This document shows positions 18,166 to 26,598 of a stretch of DNA of 64,000 bases, one piece after another. This stretch comes from Streptomyces sp. 1-11 (GTDB lineage Bacteria; Actinomycetota; Actinomycetes; Streptomycetales; Streptomycetaceae). The position numbers were made by a program, and so were the translations under genes. Location of the stretch: assembly GCF_007176755.1 (NCBI RefSeq), contig NZ_BJTV01000005.1, forward strand, positions 248,001 through 312,000, given 5' to 3'. The stretch's first letter is position 1; the number at the start of each line of letters is the position of its first letter. A model generated the notes under the pieces. The model saw only the letters and a list, made by a program, of their open reading frames with translations, ran no database searches and was not told where the DNA came from.

Positions 18166-19251
18166 ATGGGGAAGCATCGAAGGACGGGCCTGAAGCCCGC
18201 CGAGATTCGCAATGTGATCGCCCTGATCCCGGCCCACAACGAGGCCGACGCCATCGCGGACTCCATCCAGGGGCTGTACGGGCAGACCCTGCCCCCGCAG
18301 CGGGTGATCGTGGTCGCGGACAACTGCACCGACGCCACCGTGGCCATCGCGCACTCCCTGGGCGCCGAGGTCTTCGAGACCCGGGGCAACCGGCACAAGA
18401 AGGCCGGCGGCCTGAACCAGGCCCTGGCCTGCCTGCTGCCCCACCTGCACGACGACGACGTGGTCCTCGTGACGGACGCGGACAGCGCCCTGGACCCCGG
18501 TTTCCTGGCCTGCGGGACGGAGTACCTCGCCAGGGGCTACGGGGGAGTGGGCGGCACCTTCCGGGGCGGACCCGGCGGCGGCTTCGTGGGCCACCTCCAG
18601 CGCAACGAGTACGCCCGCTACTCGCGGGACGTCAAGCGCCTGGGCGGCAAGTGCCTGGTGCTCACCGGCACGGCGGCCATGTTCCGGGCCCGGGTGCTGC
18701 GGCAGATCTCCGAGGCGCGCCTGGCCGGCCGGCTCCCGGCCGGCGACGGGGCCGGGGGCATCTACGACACCTCGGTGCTCACCGAGGACAACGAACTGAC
18801 CTTCGCGGTGCTCCACCTCGGCCACCAGGTGCTCTCCCCGGAGGGGTGCACGCTCACCACCGAGGTCATGCTGACCTGGAAGGCCCTGTGGGACCAGCGG
18901 CTGCGCTGGAAACGCGGCGCGGTGGAGAACTGCGTCCAGTACGGCATGACGCACATAACGTGGCGCTACTGGGGCCGCCAGCTCCTCAGCATGGTCGGCG
19001 TCCTGGTGACCGTCGTGTACCTGTCGACCATCGCCTACTCCGTGGCCTCGAACTCGTTCCACGTGCACGCGCTCTGGCTCTGGGCCTCGCTCGTCTTCGT
19101 GGTCGAGCGCGTCGTGACCGTACGGGAGCGCGGGTGGAAGCGGATGCTGCTCGCCGCGTCCATGTACGAGCTGCTCTTCGACTTCCTGCTCCAGGCCTGC
19201 CACGCCAAGGCGTACCTGGACTCCGTGTTCCGCCGTGAACGCGCCTGGTAG
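18166..19251 (+). CDS. family-2 processive glycosyltransferase, membrane-anchored
   Basis: 361 residues. GT-A domain with VIALIPAHNEADAI, the DxD-type nucleotide-sugar motif VLVTDADSALDPGF, the acceptor-site TEDNEL and the processive-enzyme motif QRLRW (near residue 246). Two or three C-terminal membrane helices follow (LLSMVGVLVTVVYLSTIAYS; LWLWASLVFVVERVVTV). This arrangement is that of cellulose/hyaluronan/poly-GlcNAc synthase-type enzymes, so it probably extends an exported polysaccharide. A 51-residue membrane peptide gene follows 43 bp downstream with its own strong ribosome site, suggesting an operon. Confidence 0.9.
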   Translation: MGKHRRTGLKPAEIRNVIALIPAHNEADAIADSIQGLYGQTLPPQRVIVVADNCTDATVAIAHSLGAEVFETRGNRHKKAGGLNQALACLLPHLHDDDVVLVTDADSALDPGFLACGTEYLARGYGGVGGTFRGGPGGGFVGHLQRNEYARYSRDVKRLGGKCLVLTGTAAMFRARVLRQISEARLAGRLPAGDGAGGIYDTSVLTEDNELTFAVLHLGHQVLSPEGCTLTTEVMLTWKALWDQRLRWKRGAVENCVQYGMTHITWRYWGRQLLSMVGVLVTVVYLSTIAYSVASNSFHVHALWLWASLVFVVERVVTVRERGWKRMLLAASMYELLFDFLLQACHAKAYLDSVFRRERAW

Positions 19252-19294
19252 CAGGTCGCTCCAACAACCCACATCGATCATTCTGGGAGGACCC

Positions 19295-19450
19295 ATGTAC
19301 AACAACCCCGCGGCGACCGTAGGCGGCGGCGCGCTGGCCTCGACCGGCATAGGCGTGATGACCAGCGTCTGGCTGGGCCTGGCGGCCTTCGCCCTGGTGG
19401 CCCTCGGAACCGCCGTGATGCGGATCGTCCCCCGCGGCCACCGCTTCTGA
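19295..19450 (+). CDS. small single-pass membrane protein linked to the glycosyltransferase
   Basis: 51 residues, MYNNPAATVGGGALASTGIG then one helix (VMTSVWLGLAAFALVALGTAVMRIV) and a basic tail RGHRF. ATG 19295 is preceded by GGGAGG at 19285-19290. The ALASTG motif followed by a hydrophobic segment resembles a miniature LPXTG-like cell-wall anchor region, but it lacks a cargo domain. Likely an accessory subunit of the adjacent GT2 or an independent membrane peptide. Confidence 0.75.
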   Translation: MYNNPAATVGGGALASTGIGVMTSVWLGLAAFALVALGTAVMRIVPRGHRF

Positions 19451-19525
19451 CCGCTGCCCCTCCCGAGGCCCGCGGTGGCCCTCCCGCTCCGGGGAGCGGC
19501 CACCCGGACCGTTGCTTCGGAGCGG

Positions 19526-19996
19526 CTACCTCACACTTCGGCTTCGGGCAGGCGCGGTCCGCCGCCGCTCGTCCTCGCCGGTGACAGCCGTGGAGGTCAG
19601 CACGCGTCGCAGTGGAAGGGCCGTTGCCAGAACCAGCACGCCGAAGAGGGTGATCGGCAACAGCCCGACCGGACGAAGGTGAGCGGCCGGACGCGCCAGC
19701 ACGTCGCTCCACTGCACCCACCAGTTCGCGACGACGTCCGAGAACATCACGGCGCCGCACACGAGCGGCCCGGCCGGGCGGCCGCGGACGATCAGCACGG
19801 CGGCCAGCGGATCGAGCAGAAGGAGACCGTGGAACAGCAGTCGCACCGGCGCCGGCGCGTAGTCGTACGCGTCCAGCCCACCCGCGGCCAGAAAGTAGGC
19901 GTGCGCCCCCGTCCCTTCGAGGAACCCGACGACGTACACCGCCGCCAGCCACCGAGCCCACCCCGGGCGATTCCCCCACCACCGCATACGGGTCAC
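19526..19996 (-). CDS. conserved integral membrane protein
   Basis: 156 residues with four predicted helices (ARWLAAVYVVGFLEGTGAHAY; LLFHGLLLLDPLAAVLIV; PLVCGAVMFSDVVANWW; LLPITLFGVLVLATALPL) and a basic cytosolic tail. I do not recognise a named family; no catalytic motif is seen. Stands alone between the glycosyltransferase unit and the STAS gene. Confidence 0.75.
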   Translation of the reverse strand: MTRMRWWGNRPGWARWLAAVYVVGFLEGTGAHAYFLAAGGLDAYDYAPAPVRLLFHGLLLLDPLAAVLIVRGRPAGPLVCGAVMFSDVVANWWVQWSDVLARPAAHLRPVGLLPITLFGVLVLATALPLRRVLTSTAVTGEDERRRTAPARSRSVR

Positions 19997-20149
19997 TCTA
20001 GGCCGGTCTTCCAGCCTGCTCGCGTGACTCCCACCGGTCGTGCGGCAGCCCGTGATTCCGTGATTCCTCAGTCCGTGGCCACGGCGCCGGGGGCTGGGGC
20101 GCCGTAAGGGGGACCGGCGGTGGCCTCCCGCGGCTCCCTTCGCGACGTC

Positions 20150-20500
20150 TCAGAGCTGGGCCGGGGACAGCTCGGCGGTGTCCGCGACGAGCACGGCGTA
20201 GGCGCCCGTCAGGTGCAGCACCCGGGCGGGCTGGTCCTGCAGGCCGGAGACCAGCAGCCGTCCGCCCTCGCCGTCGAGGCGCTGGTGCAGTTGCAGCAGC
20301 AGGTTGAGACCGCTGGAGTCCATGAAGGACACGCCCGACAACTCCAGGTGCAGCGTCATGCCGCCCAGCGGCTCGGCGAACGCGGCCTGCGCGAGTACGG
20401 GGCAGGTCTCGAGATCCAGTTCACCGGCTACGGTGATCACAGTGTGTTCGGGGTGCCTTCGAGCGATCACGGTGAGGTCGTCCACGGTTCGCCCCTCCAT
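20150..20500 (-). CDS. STAS-domain anti-anti-sigma factor-like protein
   Basis: 116 residues, one STAS domain: HTVITVAGELDLETCPVL, MTLHLELSGVSFMDSSGLNLLLQL with the phosphorylatable Ser in D-S-S-G, then the C-terminal LHLTGAYAVL. These proteins titrate anti-sigma kinases (RsbW/SpoIIAB type) and are inactivated by phosphorylation at that Ser. Streptomyces have many, BldG being the best known; no kinase or sigma gene is adjacent, so the partner is unknown. Confidence 0.9.
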   Translation of the reverse strand: MEGRTVDDLTVIARRHPEHTVITVAGELDLETCPVLAQAAFAEPLGGMTLHLELSGVSFMDSSGLNLLLQLHQRLDGEGGRLLVSGLQDQPARVLHLTGAYAVLVADTAELSPAQL

Positions 20501-20803
20501 TCGGGGTCGAGCCCATCACACCCACATCTACGGGGCATCAAGCGCGCGGCGGTATGGGAGCCGCGCACAGTCGAGCAAGACCACCCGCACCACTCCCCGG
20601 CCACCGCGGTGGCCCGCAAGGCCGGCGCGGGGTCTCCCACCAGACCAGGCTGGTCGTCCAGCCAGCGTCGCACAGGACGGCCCGCTTCGACCAGGCACCC
20701 CCCTGAGTCGATCACTTCTCGACGGCCCGCATCCCGCATCCCGCTTGCGCGGGCTTCCCGGGGAGTCGGCGAGTGGTCGGGGTGAGGCGCGGGCGGCTTC
20801 TCG

Positions 20804-21121
20804 TCAGACCTTCTCGACTCGCACGGAGTGGCCGGCGAGGAGTCGATTCATGTCGTCGGTGTCGGAGGTGAAAACGGTTGCCTGCGCTCCCTGCGCGGCT
20901 TCCCGCCCGGCCACGGCTGCCAGCACGGCGTCAACGGCGTACTGGTGCCCATGCAGGCCGGCCGCCTTCAGCATGCCGCGGGCCATGGCTATCACCTGGT
21001 CGTCCGTATGCACGATGCGGATCCGGGACAGCGTCCAGTTCCACAGTGTCTGCCTCGACGTTTCGCGAGGATCCCATTTCCCTGTGGCATGGCCCGGCCT
21101 TCCCCGAACTCTCACCAGGGC
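20804..21121 (-). pseudogene. C-terminal fragment of a PIN-domain toxin-like protein
   Basis: About 105 codons at the 3' end still read as a PIN domain: RQTLWNWTLSRIRIV, GLHGHQYAVDAVLAAVA (the catalytic D of the third acidic position) and TVFTSDTDDMNRL. The N-terminal half carrying the first acidic residues is missing. The similarity stops exactly where a GC-rich dispersed repeat begins (21119), so the gene was cut there. Probably a dead VapC-like gene. Confidence 0.65.
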
Positions 21122-21220
21122 GCGCGTCGGCGCGGCCCGCCGGAGCGGGCCGAAGGCAGGAGCGGCGGCGGAGCGGAGCCGGGAGCGCGCCCGGCGGAGC
21201 GGAGCGCAGCCGGGGCTTGA
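21119..21220. repeat. dispersed intergenic repeat, copy 1
   Basis: About 100 bp containing GAAGGCAGGAGCGG, GGGAGCGCGCCCGGCGGAGC and GCGCAGCCGGGGCTTGA. The same blocks in the same order recur at 33235-33338, and a shorter relative lies at 30740-30825. Copy 1 forms the junction where the PIN gene is truncated. Confidence 0.85.
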
Positions 21221-21283
21221 ACGACTCCGCCGAGGCCGTAAAGCGATGGACACCCCTGCGGTGCTGGGGCGAACATCCCCGCG

Positions 21284-21859
21284 ATGAATCACGAAACTCT
21301 CTCCATCTCCAAACGCGTCCGCTTCGTCGAGCTCAGCGCGAAGGCTCTGCGGGCGCTTGCCGACGGTGACCTCGCCGGCGGCAGCGCCGAGGCCGGGGTC
21401 GCCCTTGACGAGTACTTCGTCTGCGACCGGGCTCGCTGGATCTTCGGCTATCGCGCCGACCAGCTCGCCAAGGATCCGTCTGCCGCGCCCTGGATCACGC
21501 GGGCTGCGGTGTCCGAGCCGGACGGGGCCGTTGTCGGCGACGCCGGGTTCCACGGGCCACCGGACGAGGCCGGCGTGGTCGAGGTCGGCTACACCGTCGT
21601 GCCCGGATATCGCCGCCAGGGCTATGCCCGCGCCATGCTGAGGGCGCTGCTCGTCAGGGCCGCTGCCGAACCCGGTGTCAGGACCGTGCGGGCCAGGATC
21701 GGCTCCGACAACACCGCCTCCCTGGCCACCATCGCGGGCTTCGGTTTCACGCGCGTCGGCGAGCAGGGGAACGAGCGCGACGGGCTCGCGATCGTCTTCG
21801 AGGCCCCGGCAGACGCGATCCGCCAAGCGGCGTACGGTCTCGGCGGACATGGCGGGTGA
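21284..21859 (+). CDS. GNAT-family N-acetyltransferase (RimJ/RimL-like)
   Basis: 191 residues. The acetyl-CoA binding motif VVEVGYTVVPGYRRQGYARAMLRAL (Q/RxxGxG/A as RRQGYA) lies at about residues 98-122, followed by VRARIGSDNTASLATIAGFGFTRVG. Cytosolic; substrate may be a ribosomal protein, amino acid or small amine. Usual length. No operon partner. Confidence 0.88.
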   Translation: MNHETLSISKRVRFVELSAKALRALADGDLAGGSAEAGVALDEYFVCDRARWIFGYRADQLAKDPSAAPWITRAAVSEPDGAVVGDAGFHGPPDEAGVVEVGYTVVPGYRRQGYARAMLRALLVRAAAEPGVRTVRARIGSDNTASLATIAGFGFTRVGEQGNERDGLAIVFEAPADAIRQAAYGLGGHGG

Positions 21860-21899
21860 CCCGGTCGGCCCGTGACACGAAAAGGGCCCCACGGGTTGG

Positions 21900-22124
21900 G
21901 TGATTGTGAGGCTGACCTGGGCCCGTGCGGCCTGTTCCCGTCCTGCCCTGTCCGGTGCCTCACGCGCGCATTTCGGCGAGTTGTCGGCCGAGCTCGCCAG
22001 TGCGTGGGAGACCGCACGGCAGCCCGCGCTCTGCGGGGCCCGGGGCGGGGAGCGTCGGCGGGCGGAGGGTGCCGGCCGAAAGCCCAAGCTGGTCTTCCTC
22101 GAGAGGCGGCCCCAGCGTGGGTGA
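21900..22124 (+). pseudogene. N-terminal fragment of an IS5-type transposase
   Basis: The reading frame contains HFGELSAELASAWE, then RGGERRRAEGAGRKPKLVFLERRP, the spacing and basic patch of the helix-turn-helix head of IS5-family transposases of actinomycetes. It ends after about 70 codons, just before the tRNA-derived attachment site; no DDE catalytic domain follows. Read as insertion-sequence debris at the edge of the mobile array. Confidence 0.5.
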
Positions 22125-22154
22125 CTGCTTTCGTTGATGTCAGAGGATGTCAAA

Positions 22155-22182
22155 GGCCCCGGACCGTGATCGGTCCGGGGCC
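22155..22182 (-). terminator. terminator beside the left attachment site (copy A)
   Basis: Eleven-base arms GGCCCCGGACC / GGTCCGGGGCC flank a short loop. Read leftwards it would end tRNA-Arg transcripts if the array were excised. Near-identical hairpins precede the attachment sites at 23599 and 31262. Confidence 0.8.
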
Positions 22183-22191
22183 TCTGCGCTG

Positions 22192-22234
22192 GTGCCCCCG
22201 GCAGGATTCGAACCTGCGACACCCGCTTTAGGAG
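22192..22234. mobile_element. attachment site copy A (left end of the array)
   Basis: 43 bp, beginning GTGCCCCCGGCAGGATTCGA, identical to the 3' part of the tRNA-Arg(CCT) gene at 38104-38146 and to copy B at 31262-31304. It marks the boundary between chromosome and integrated DNA. Confidence 0.92.
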
Positions 22235-22380
22235 TTCGATCACTCCTCGGCTCTGCCGGGGATCCAGCCGGCAACGTTGGCCATGCCAGACCGCCTAGGA
22301 GTGCTGACGTCCGGCGCCGTTGATGTCACTCGTGGACGTCAGACGGTGCACCCTTGTGCGCTGGCTGGCACGATCAACTC

Positions 22381-22605
22381 GTGGTTGACCTCAAGTGCAT
22401 CAAAGCCGAGACCGTGGCGTACTACCGAGCACTCGATGAGGACGCCACCCTGTTGCACCGCTTCCGCCATGCGGACGAGGAAGGTGGCCTCTGGTACATC
22501 GAGGCCCTACCTGACCGCGGCGAGTTGATCGTCAACAAGCAAGTCGAGCTGACTTCGGCTGGACAACACCACCGGTACAGCTGGGAGCACCTGGAGAAGG
22601 CATAG
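22381..22605 (+). CDS. small conserved-type hypothetical protein
   Basis: 74 residues from a GTG; an in-frame ATG 27 bp earlier is possible. The sequence VDLKCIKAETVAYYRALDED, LLHRFRHADEEGGLWYIEALPDRGELIVNKQVEL is well balanced and globular-looking, unlike frame-shadow ORFs, and its codons are less GC-biased than the chromosome. I do not recognise a family. First gene inside the mobile array. Confidence 0.6.
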   Translation: MVDLKCIKAETVAYYRALDEDATLLHRFRHADEEGGLWYIEALPDRGELIVNKQVELTSAGQHHRYSWEHLEKA

Positions 22606-22749
22606 ATCGCAGCTTTCTGGCTGGTTGCCGGCTGCTTCTCCGTTTGTATCTCTTCGGTTACTCCGTTTGCCTTACTTCAACCTGCGCCTCGAACCCATGT
22701 CGGCCAGAATCAGAGTTGACTGATAACTGAAGGTGTGAAAGGAAACGCA

Positions 22750-22959
22750 ATGACTGCAGGTAGTTCTAGCGCCGGATCGAGTGGTGCAGGGAATAAGGGT
22801 GGTGGGCAAGGAGGAGCAAAAGGCTTTCATCTGGGAACAAAGCCCGAAAGACTGGGAAAGGCGGCCAAGGAGCGTACCCGCAAGAAGGTGTCCGAAATCA
22901 AAGGTAAGAGCTTCACGCTAATTAAGAAATCAAAACAAGGGCGTGGCGGCTGGAAGTAG
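22750..22959 (+). CDS. small basic protein upstream of a membrane protein
   Basis: 69 residues. A Ser/Gly-rich head (about residues 1-27) is followed by a Lys/Arg-rich tail (ERTRKKVSEIKGKSFTLIKK). ATG 22750 follows AAAGGA at a good distance. It abuts the next gene with no spacer, so the two are probably translated together. Function unknown; the tail could bind nucleic acid or acidic membrane lipid. Confidence 0.55.
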   Translation: MTAGSSSAGSSGAGNKGGGQGGAKGFHLGTKPERLGKAAKERTRKKVSEIKGKSFTLIKKSKQGRGGWK

Positions 22960-22968
22960 GTGAAAGAG

Positions 22969-23511
22969 ATGGGTGAGGCGGGCGGGGAGGCGAATTCGAA
23001 GGGGAGGGCTTCAGGGAGCGAGGCGGCAGGTCCAGTTGTGGCAGATCTGATCCAGACGCTTTTAAATGAAGAGCGTGCCATCGGTGCCGCCCTGCAGTCG
23101 CGAGCACTGGCGGTGATCAGCACGTCTGGTGCTATCGTCACCCTGCTGTTCGGTGCCGCTGCTGTGGCTACGCGCGGGCGACCCGCCACCCAAGTGCCGC
23201 ATCGCATTTCATTTGCACTGACTGCCTCTATGGTCTCCCTGGTGATAGCTACAGTAGTAGGGCTTATTTCGAACACCGCTTTCCGGAAGACGCGCAACCT
23301 CAAACTCGATGATTTGAGGAGCATCTTCCCGGTAGACGATTGGAATGGCCCTGCAGGTGAGGCGAAGTGCATCATTGCCAGTGCTCAACTCGACGCATGC
23401 ACCTCGGCTCACAGCATCAATATCATTCGATCGAATATGCTGATCTGGGGAGTATTGGCTGAAATCATAGGTATTGGATTCGCTGCGTGGGCGGTGATTG
23501 AGCTTCTTTAG
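22969..23511 (+). CDS. three-helix membrane protein, effector-like
   Basis: 180 residues. A short soluble head with LIQTLLNEERAIGAALQSRA leads into helix 1 (LAVISTSGAIVTLLFGAAAVA), helix 2 (SFALTASMVSLVIATVVGLIS), a soluble middle of about 55 residues and helix 3 (MLIWGVLAEIIGIGFAAWAVIEL). The head-plus-paired-helix layout is reminiscent of small 2TM proteins (Pycsar/SLATT-type) found in defence loci, but I see no diagnostic motif and this is only a resemblance. Lower GC than the chromosome, in keeping with transfer. Confidence 0.7.
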   Translation: MGEAGGEANSKGRASGSEAAGPVVADLIQTLLNEERAIGAALQSRALAVISTSGAIVTLLFGAAAVATRGRPATQVPHRISFALTASMVSLVIATVVGLISNTAFRKTRNLKLDDLRSIFPVDDWNGPAGEAKCIIASAQLDACTSAHSINIIRSNMLIWGVLAEIIGIGFAAWAVIELL

Positions 23512-23562
23512 TAGGAGTGTCGTACGAGAAAGGCTGCCGCCCTTGTCTTCATGCGTTGAGGC

Positions 23563-23641
23563 GGCCCCGAACCATGATCGGTCCGGGGTCTTTACGCCTG
23601 CGCGCCGGCAGTATTCGAACCTGCGACACCCGCTTCAGGAG
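23563..23641. mobile_element. degenerate attachment site copy C with its hairpin
   Basis: A diverged hairpin (GGCCCCGAACC near 23563) precedes 23599-23641, which matches the 43-bp tRNA-Arg core with several substitutions (GTATTCGAACCTGCGACACC, then CGCTTCAGGAG). It marks an older boundary between two integrated units. In the rest of 23512-24060 I see no gene. Confidence 0.8.
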
Positions 23642-23745
23642 AGAGGCTGGGTGATCTGCGGGCTGAGCTGCGACTTCGCCGGCCGAGGAAGCGAGCGGCT
23701 ACTCGACCACGGGGCACCGGTGTTGACCGTGGCTGACCCCTGCAA

Positions 23746-23763
23746 CTGGCACGGTTGTGGCAC
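23746..23763. promoter_or_regulatory. paired integrase arm-type sites next to copy C
   Basis: TGGCAC motifs CTGGCAC (23746) and GTGGCAC (23757) start 11 bp apart, 105 bp from the copy C core. The same pair, spacing and distance occur beside copy B (31408/31419), and a pair of GTGGCAC with 11-bp spacing occurs on the integrase side (38023/38034). Confidence 0.65.
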
Positions 23764-24060
23764 GAACCTCAGCCGACGACAGTCAGCCACGACGGTGGGC
23801 GCGCCGACCGACCAGGCGCGCGTGTGCCTCGCTGCACTCCCGCTGTCCTCAGCCACGCTGCTGATGCCGTCAACCAGAACAGAGGCTTGGCTGTCAGTTT
23901 CTGCACCTAGGGTCCTTACGTCTGGCCGCGGTCGAGGGTAGCTGCGCCGCAGTCCCTGTCAGGAACACACCAGCCGTGCTGGTTGAAGTGCGTTACCAGA
24001 AAGGACAGTTGTCTTCAACGAGAGTTGACAACTCATAAACCTGAGCTGATGCTCTCGACC

Positions 24061-24612
24061 ATGGCGAACGCATTCAGTGAGCGGGTGACCCGGCTCAACT
24101 CCCAGGCAGGCAAGACGTACCAGGAGATGGCTCACGACTGCGACTTCAAGCGGTCAGTGACCTGGTGGAACAAGGTGCGATGGAACGAGATCGAGAACCC
24201 TCCGGAGCCGGGCCTGTTCCCGTACCTAGCCAAGGCCCTGGAGGTGCCACAGCGCCGGGTGGCGGAAATGGTGGCCGAGCAGTGGTGCGGCGTCCGACCC
24301 GACGACACCGTGCCCGAGCGCCTGCGAACCCTCCTTTCCGTACTTAGGGAGGTAGATGAGACGGATCTACCGGTCATGTTTCAGATGGCGATGGCCATGT
24401 TTGACAAGCGCGGGATCAGGCTGTGGAGGGATCAGCTCTCTGCCGAGCTTCTGAGGGCGTACATCGAGGGCAGCGAGGGGCCCCTCACCGCGGAGCAGTT
24501 GCGTTACCTCAGGCCGCCCGAGTTGTACGCCATCAAGAAGGACCCGAGTGTGAAAGTCGATCCCGATGCTCAGGCGAAGCTCGACGCCCTCTCAGACCCC
24601 GGGGATGGGTGA
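24061..24612 (+). CDS. putative DNA-binding regulator of the island
   Basis: 183 residues. The first 75 residues (MANAFSERVTRLNSQAGKTYQEMAHDCDFKRSVTWWNKVRW, then GLFPYLAKALEVPQRRVAEMVAEQW) look like a diverged Cro/CI-type helix-turn-helix. A C-terminal part of about 100 residues is of unknown type and ends in a charged tail. I chose the ATG at 24061 because the HTH begins there; an upstream in-frame Met at 23983 adds 26 unlikely residues. It may control the downstream methyltransferase/ATPase cluster. The following 450 bp (24613-25063) show no supported gene. Confidence 0.6.
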   Translation: MANAFSERVTRLNSQAGKTYQEMAHDCDFKRSVTWWNKVRWNEIENPPEPGLFPYLAKALEVPQRRVAEMVAEQWCGVRPDDTVPERLRTLLSVLREVDETDLPVMFQMAMAMFDKRGIRLWRDQLSAELLRAYIEGSEGPLTAEQLRYLRPPELYAIKKDPSVKVDPDAQAKLDALSDPGDG

Positions 24613-25063
24613 CGGAGGGCTGAAGTTGGTCGGCAGCCGATCAACGTCGAGCCACAGACAAGGCAGCATGATCCCCATCATGGCTACAGCCCTAGGCGGC
24701 ATCAGCGACTCTCGTTGACACTCCAGGGCGATGCGCACAGCTCCGGAGGGCGTGGTCGTGATGCACGTATCTGCAGGTCACTGTATCGCGATCGCCAGAT
24801 TGCGGGGAGTGCGTCCACAAGTGGTCCACAGCCTGCCCGAGGTCATCCAGCCAAGCCCCGGAAGTTCTCCCCCCGCGGTGACCCAGTAGCACTCCAGGCC
24901 AGCAGGGGCAGTCGCTCAGTTCGGGTGAGACTCGAGCGACCGATAGGGCGCATGACTTCAAGCGCCTTTGCTCGCTGCTTGGCTCCGGTCTGCCTACGAC
25001 TACGAACCCAACGTTCGAGCAGAGCTCGCCGGTCACTTTGCGATCCCCCGCGTGTGGCGAGTC

Positions 25064-26470
25064 TCAGTCTAGTGATGGTTCGCTTTCGGTGCTGCGCTGC
25101 CTAGGGAGACTAACGGGTTCGGCGGCATTCTCATGTGTAGTCGAGTGAACGCCCCAAGGGAGCGCTCGCACGACTCCGACGGTTAGATGGCGACAGCGAA
25201 TCCTTTGATCCAGCCATTGAGAAACAACATCAGACGACAGAAATTTCTGAAGTTCAATGCAGTCTTGTCTTTCTTGTGAGCGTGGCTTGATGATAATCAG
25301 ATGATTATCTACGGCAATTGGCTCACTCCCGGTGATGAGTACTCCAGCAGCCCTCGCGCTGCCGCCGGTGCCGGGCCCTGGCCTTGACGTTCTGCGAACC
25401 GCTACAAAAGGCGGATTGACCAAGCGACCTGGATACCTACGGGTGCGTGAAAGCTTATACCCTGAGTCAATGGAAATAAGATCCCGGGCGGTCAAAAAGG
25501 GAACCTCGGGCCCTTTATGTGCGTCCCTGTTGTCGACCACTGGTCCCACGCGTACTTCGAAGTAGTCATCTAGGCGACATTCTGTGTCCGGCTCATCCCA
25601 CCAAAGTCGCTTAGGTGAAGCGGTTGAAGACTTGCGGGTACGCGCTCCCGAGAGCATGAAAACGTCAACGTCTGTGTATTGGTCGAACTGCCCATAGACC
25701 GATATTTTGCCGACATTCAGGTATTGCTCGACTCTGGTACGCCACGCCTCATAGCGTGTTCCGCTTCGTAGAACGTCTGGCAAGACGGCGTGTAGTTGCT
25801 GCCCTACTGATAGGGCCCGGGCACCAGCCAGCACAAACAAGGCCGCTTGTGAGACGGCGCCACTGGACCAATCATGAGAGGCGTCTACCTGCACCGAGCC
25901 GTATGGCGGATTAAGCAGTAGATGTCCCTTGAAACCCCTAGCGGCGTCCAGAGCTGCCAGGCCGTCCGCAACCTTGACTCTTGTGAACGCGTTTGCGCCT
26001 ACTCCAGGCATGAATTTCTCGGGCCGACCCTCACGGTGGTGCCGATCAGCGGCTGCAAGGAACAGTCGAAGGCGTGCGGCCTCGACGAACTGCTCCTGTA
26101 GGTCACAACCACGCAGTAGGCGTCCCCATCGGGCCAGGGTGACTGGTAGCGATTGCGCTGTCGGCAGGTGCTGAGTGACAGCAAGAAGTAGATCGCCAGC
26201 GCCACAAGACGGGTCCCAGAAGCCAGTTGCGGCCTCAGCGCCGGCGTCTGTGACCAGGGATGTGAACGCATCCCGCACCTTGCCACCAGTGAAGAAGGCT
26301 CCCTCTTCGCGCCGAACTTGCAGGGGCACGAGGGCACGTAGCTGCTGAGCGGCCTGCCCGTTCAGAGCTAACTGAACGTCCTGCTCAATCCCTCTCCAAG
26401 CACCGCGGCCGACGTCCGACGCGAGCAGCCGAAGGTGGTGGGTGAACGTTGCGTAGCCAGTGGTTCCCAA
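25064..26470 (-). CDS. N6-adenine-specific DNA methyltransferase
   Basis: 468 residues. AdoMet-binding motif I is FWDPSCGAGDLLLA (D86-D93), motif II-like GCDLQEQF follows at about 121-128, and the catalytic motif IV is NPPYG (187-191). This order is that of gamma/Type I-IIG-like N6A methyltransferases. The C-terminal half (about 300-440) probably holds target recognition. There is no N-terminal nuclease domain and no restriction endonuclease gene nearby. It is transcribed away from the GHKL-REC-MBL operon, with a 128-bp shared promoter region. Lower GC than the chromosome and more frequent A/T third bases indicate transfer. It could mark self DNA for the operon next door, or be an orphan regulatory methylase. 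Confidence 0.9.
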   Translation of the reverse strand: MGTTGYATFTHHLRLLASDVGRGAWRGIEQDVQLALNGQAAQQLRALVPLQVRREEGAFFTGGKVRDAFTSLVTDAGAEAATGFWDPSCGAGDLLLAVTQHLPTAQSLPVTLARWGRLLRGCDLQEQFVEAARLRLFLAAADRHHREGRPEKFMPGVGANAFTRVKVADGLAALDAARGFKGHLLLNPPYGSVQVDASHDWSSGAVSQAALFVLAGARALSVGQQLHAVLPDVLRSGTRYEAWRTRVEQYLNVGKISVYGQFDQYTDVDVFMLSGARTRKSSTASPKRLWWDEPDTECRLDDYFEVRVGPVVDNRDAHKGPEVPFLTARDLISIDSGYKLSRTRRYPGRLVNPPFVAVRRTSRPGPGTGGSARAAGVLITGSEPIAVDNHLIIIKPRSQERQDCIELQKFLSSDVVSQWLDQRIRCRHLTVGVVRALPWGVHSTTHENAAEPVSLPRQRSTESEPSLD

Positions 26471-26490
26471 GGGCTCGTCCTCTCGACAGC

Positions 26491-26532
26491 GTCAACTAGC
26501 CTTGCGCACACTGGCAGTGACGATCAGTTGAC
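26491..26532. promoter_or_regulatory. nested inverted repeats in the divergent promoter
   Basis: Outer arms GTCAACT (26491-26497) and AGTTGAC (26526-26532) enclose a near-concentric palindrome CACTG-G-CAGTG (26509-26519). The right outer arm also forms TTGACA, a possible -35 for the ATPase operon. A repressor bound here could control both the methyltransferase and the operon. Confidence 0.55.
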
Positions 26533-26598
26533 AGTATTCTGCAGCAGACGGGACGGCGAGGGGAACTTGGGGGCCGGCCCAGCCCAGAGGGGGGACGA

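Noticed and set aside
22231..22275. Second tRNA-like structure after att copy A
   Set aside because: Only the 43-bp 3' part of tRNA-Arg is present; the following CTCCTCGGCTCTGCCGGGGA does not rebuild an anticodon or D arm.
24692..25104. ORFs on both strands between the HTH gene and the methyltransferase
   Set aside because: No ribosome site, no family resemblance, and unusual amino acid composition; treated as non-coding.
25064..26470. Complete Type II or BREX restriction system
   Set aside because: No endonuclease domain or gene, and no BREX partners (PglZ, BrxC, BrxL) are found; only the methylase is certain.
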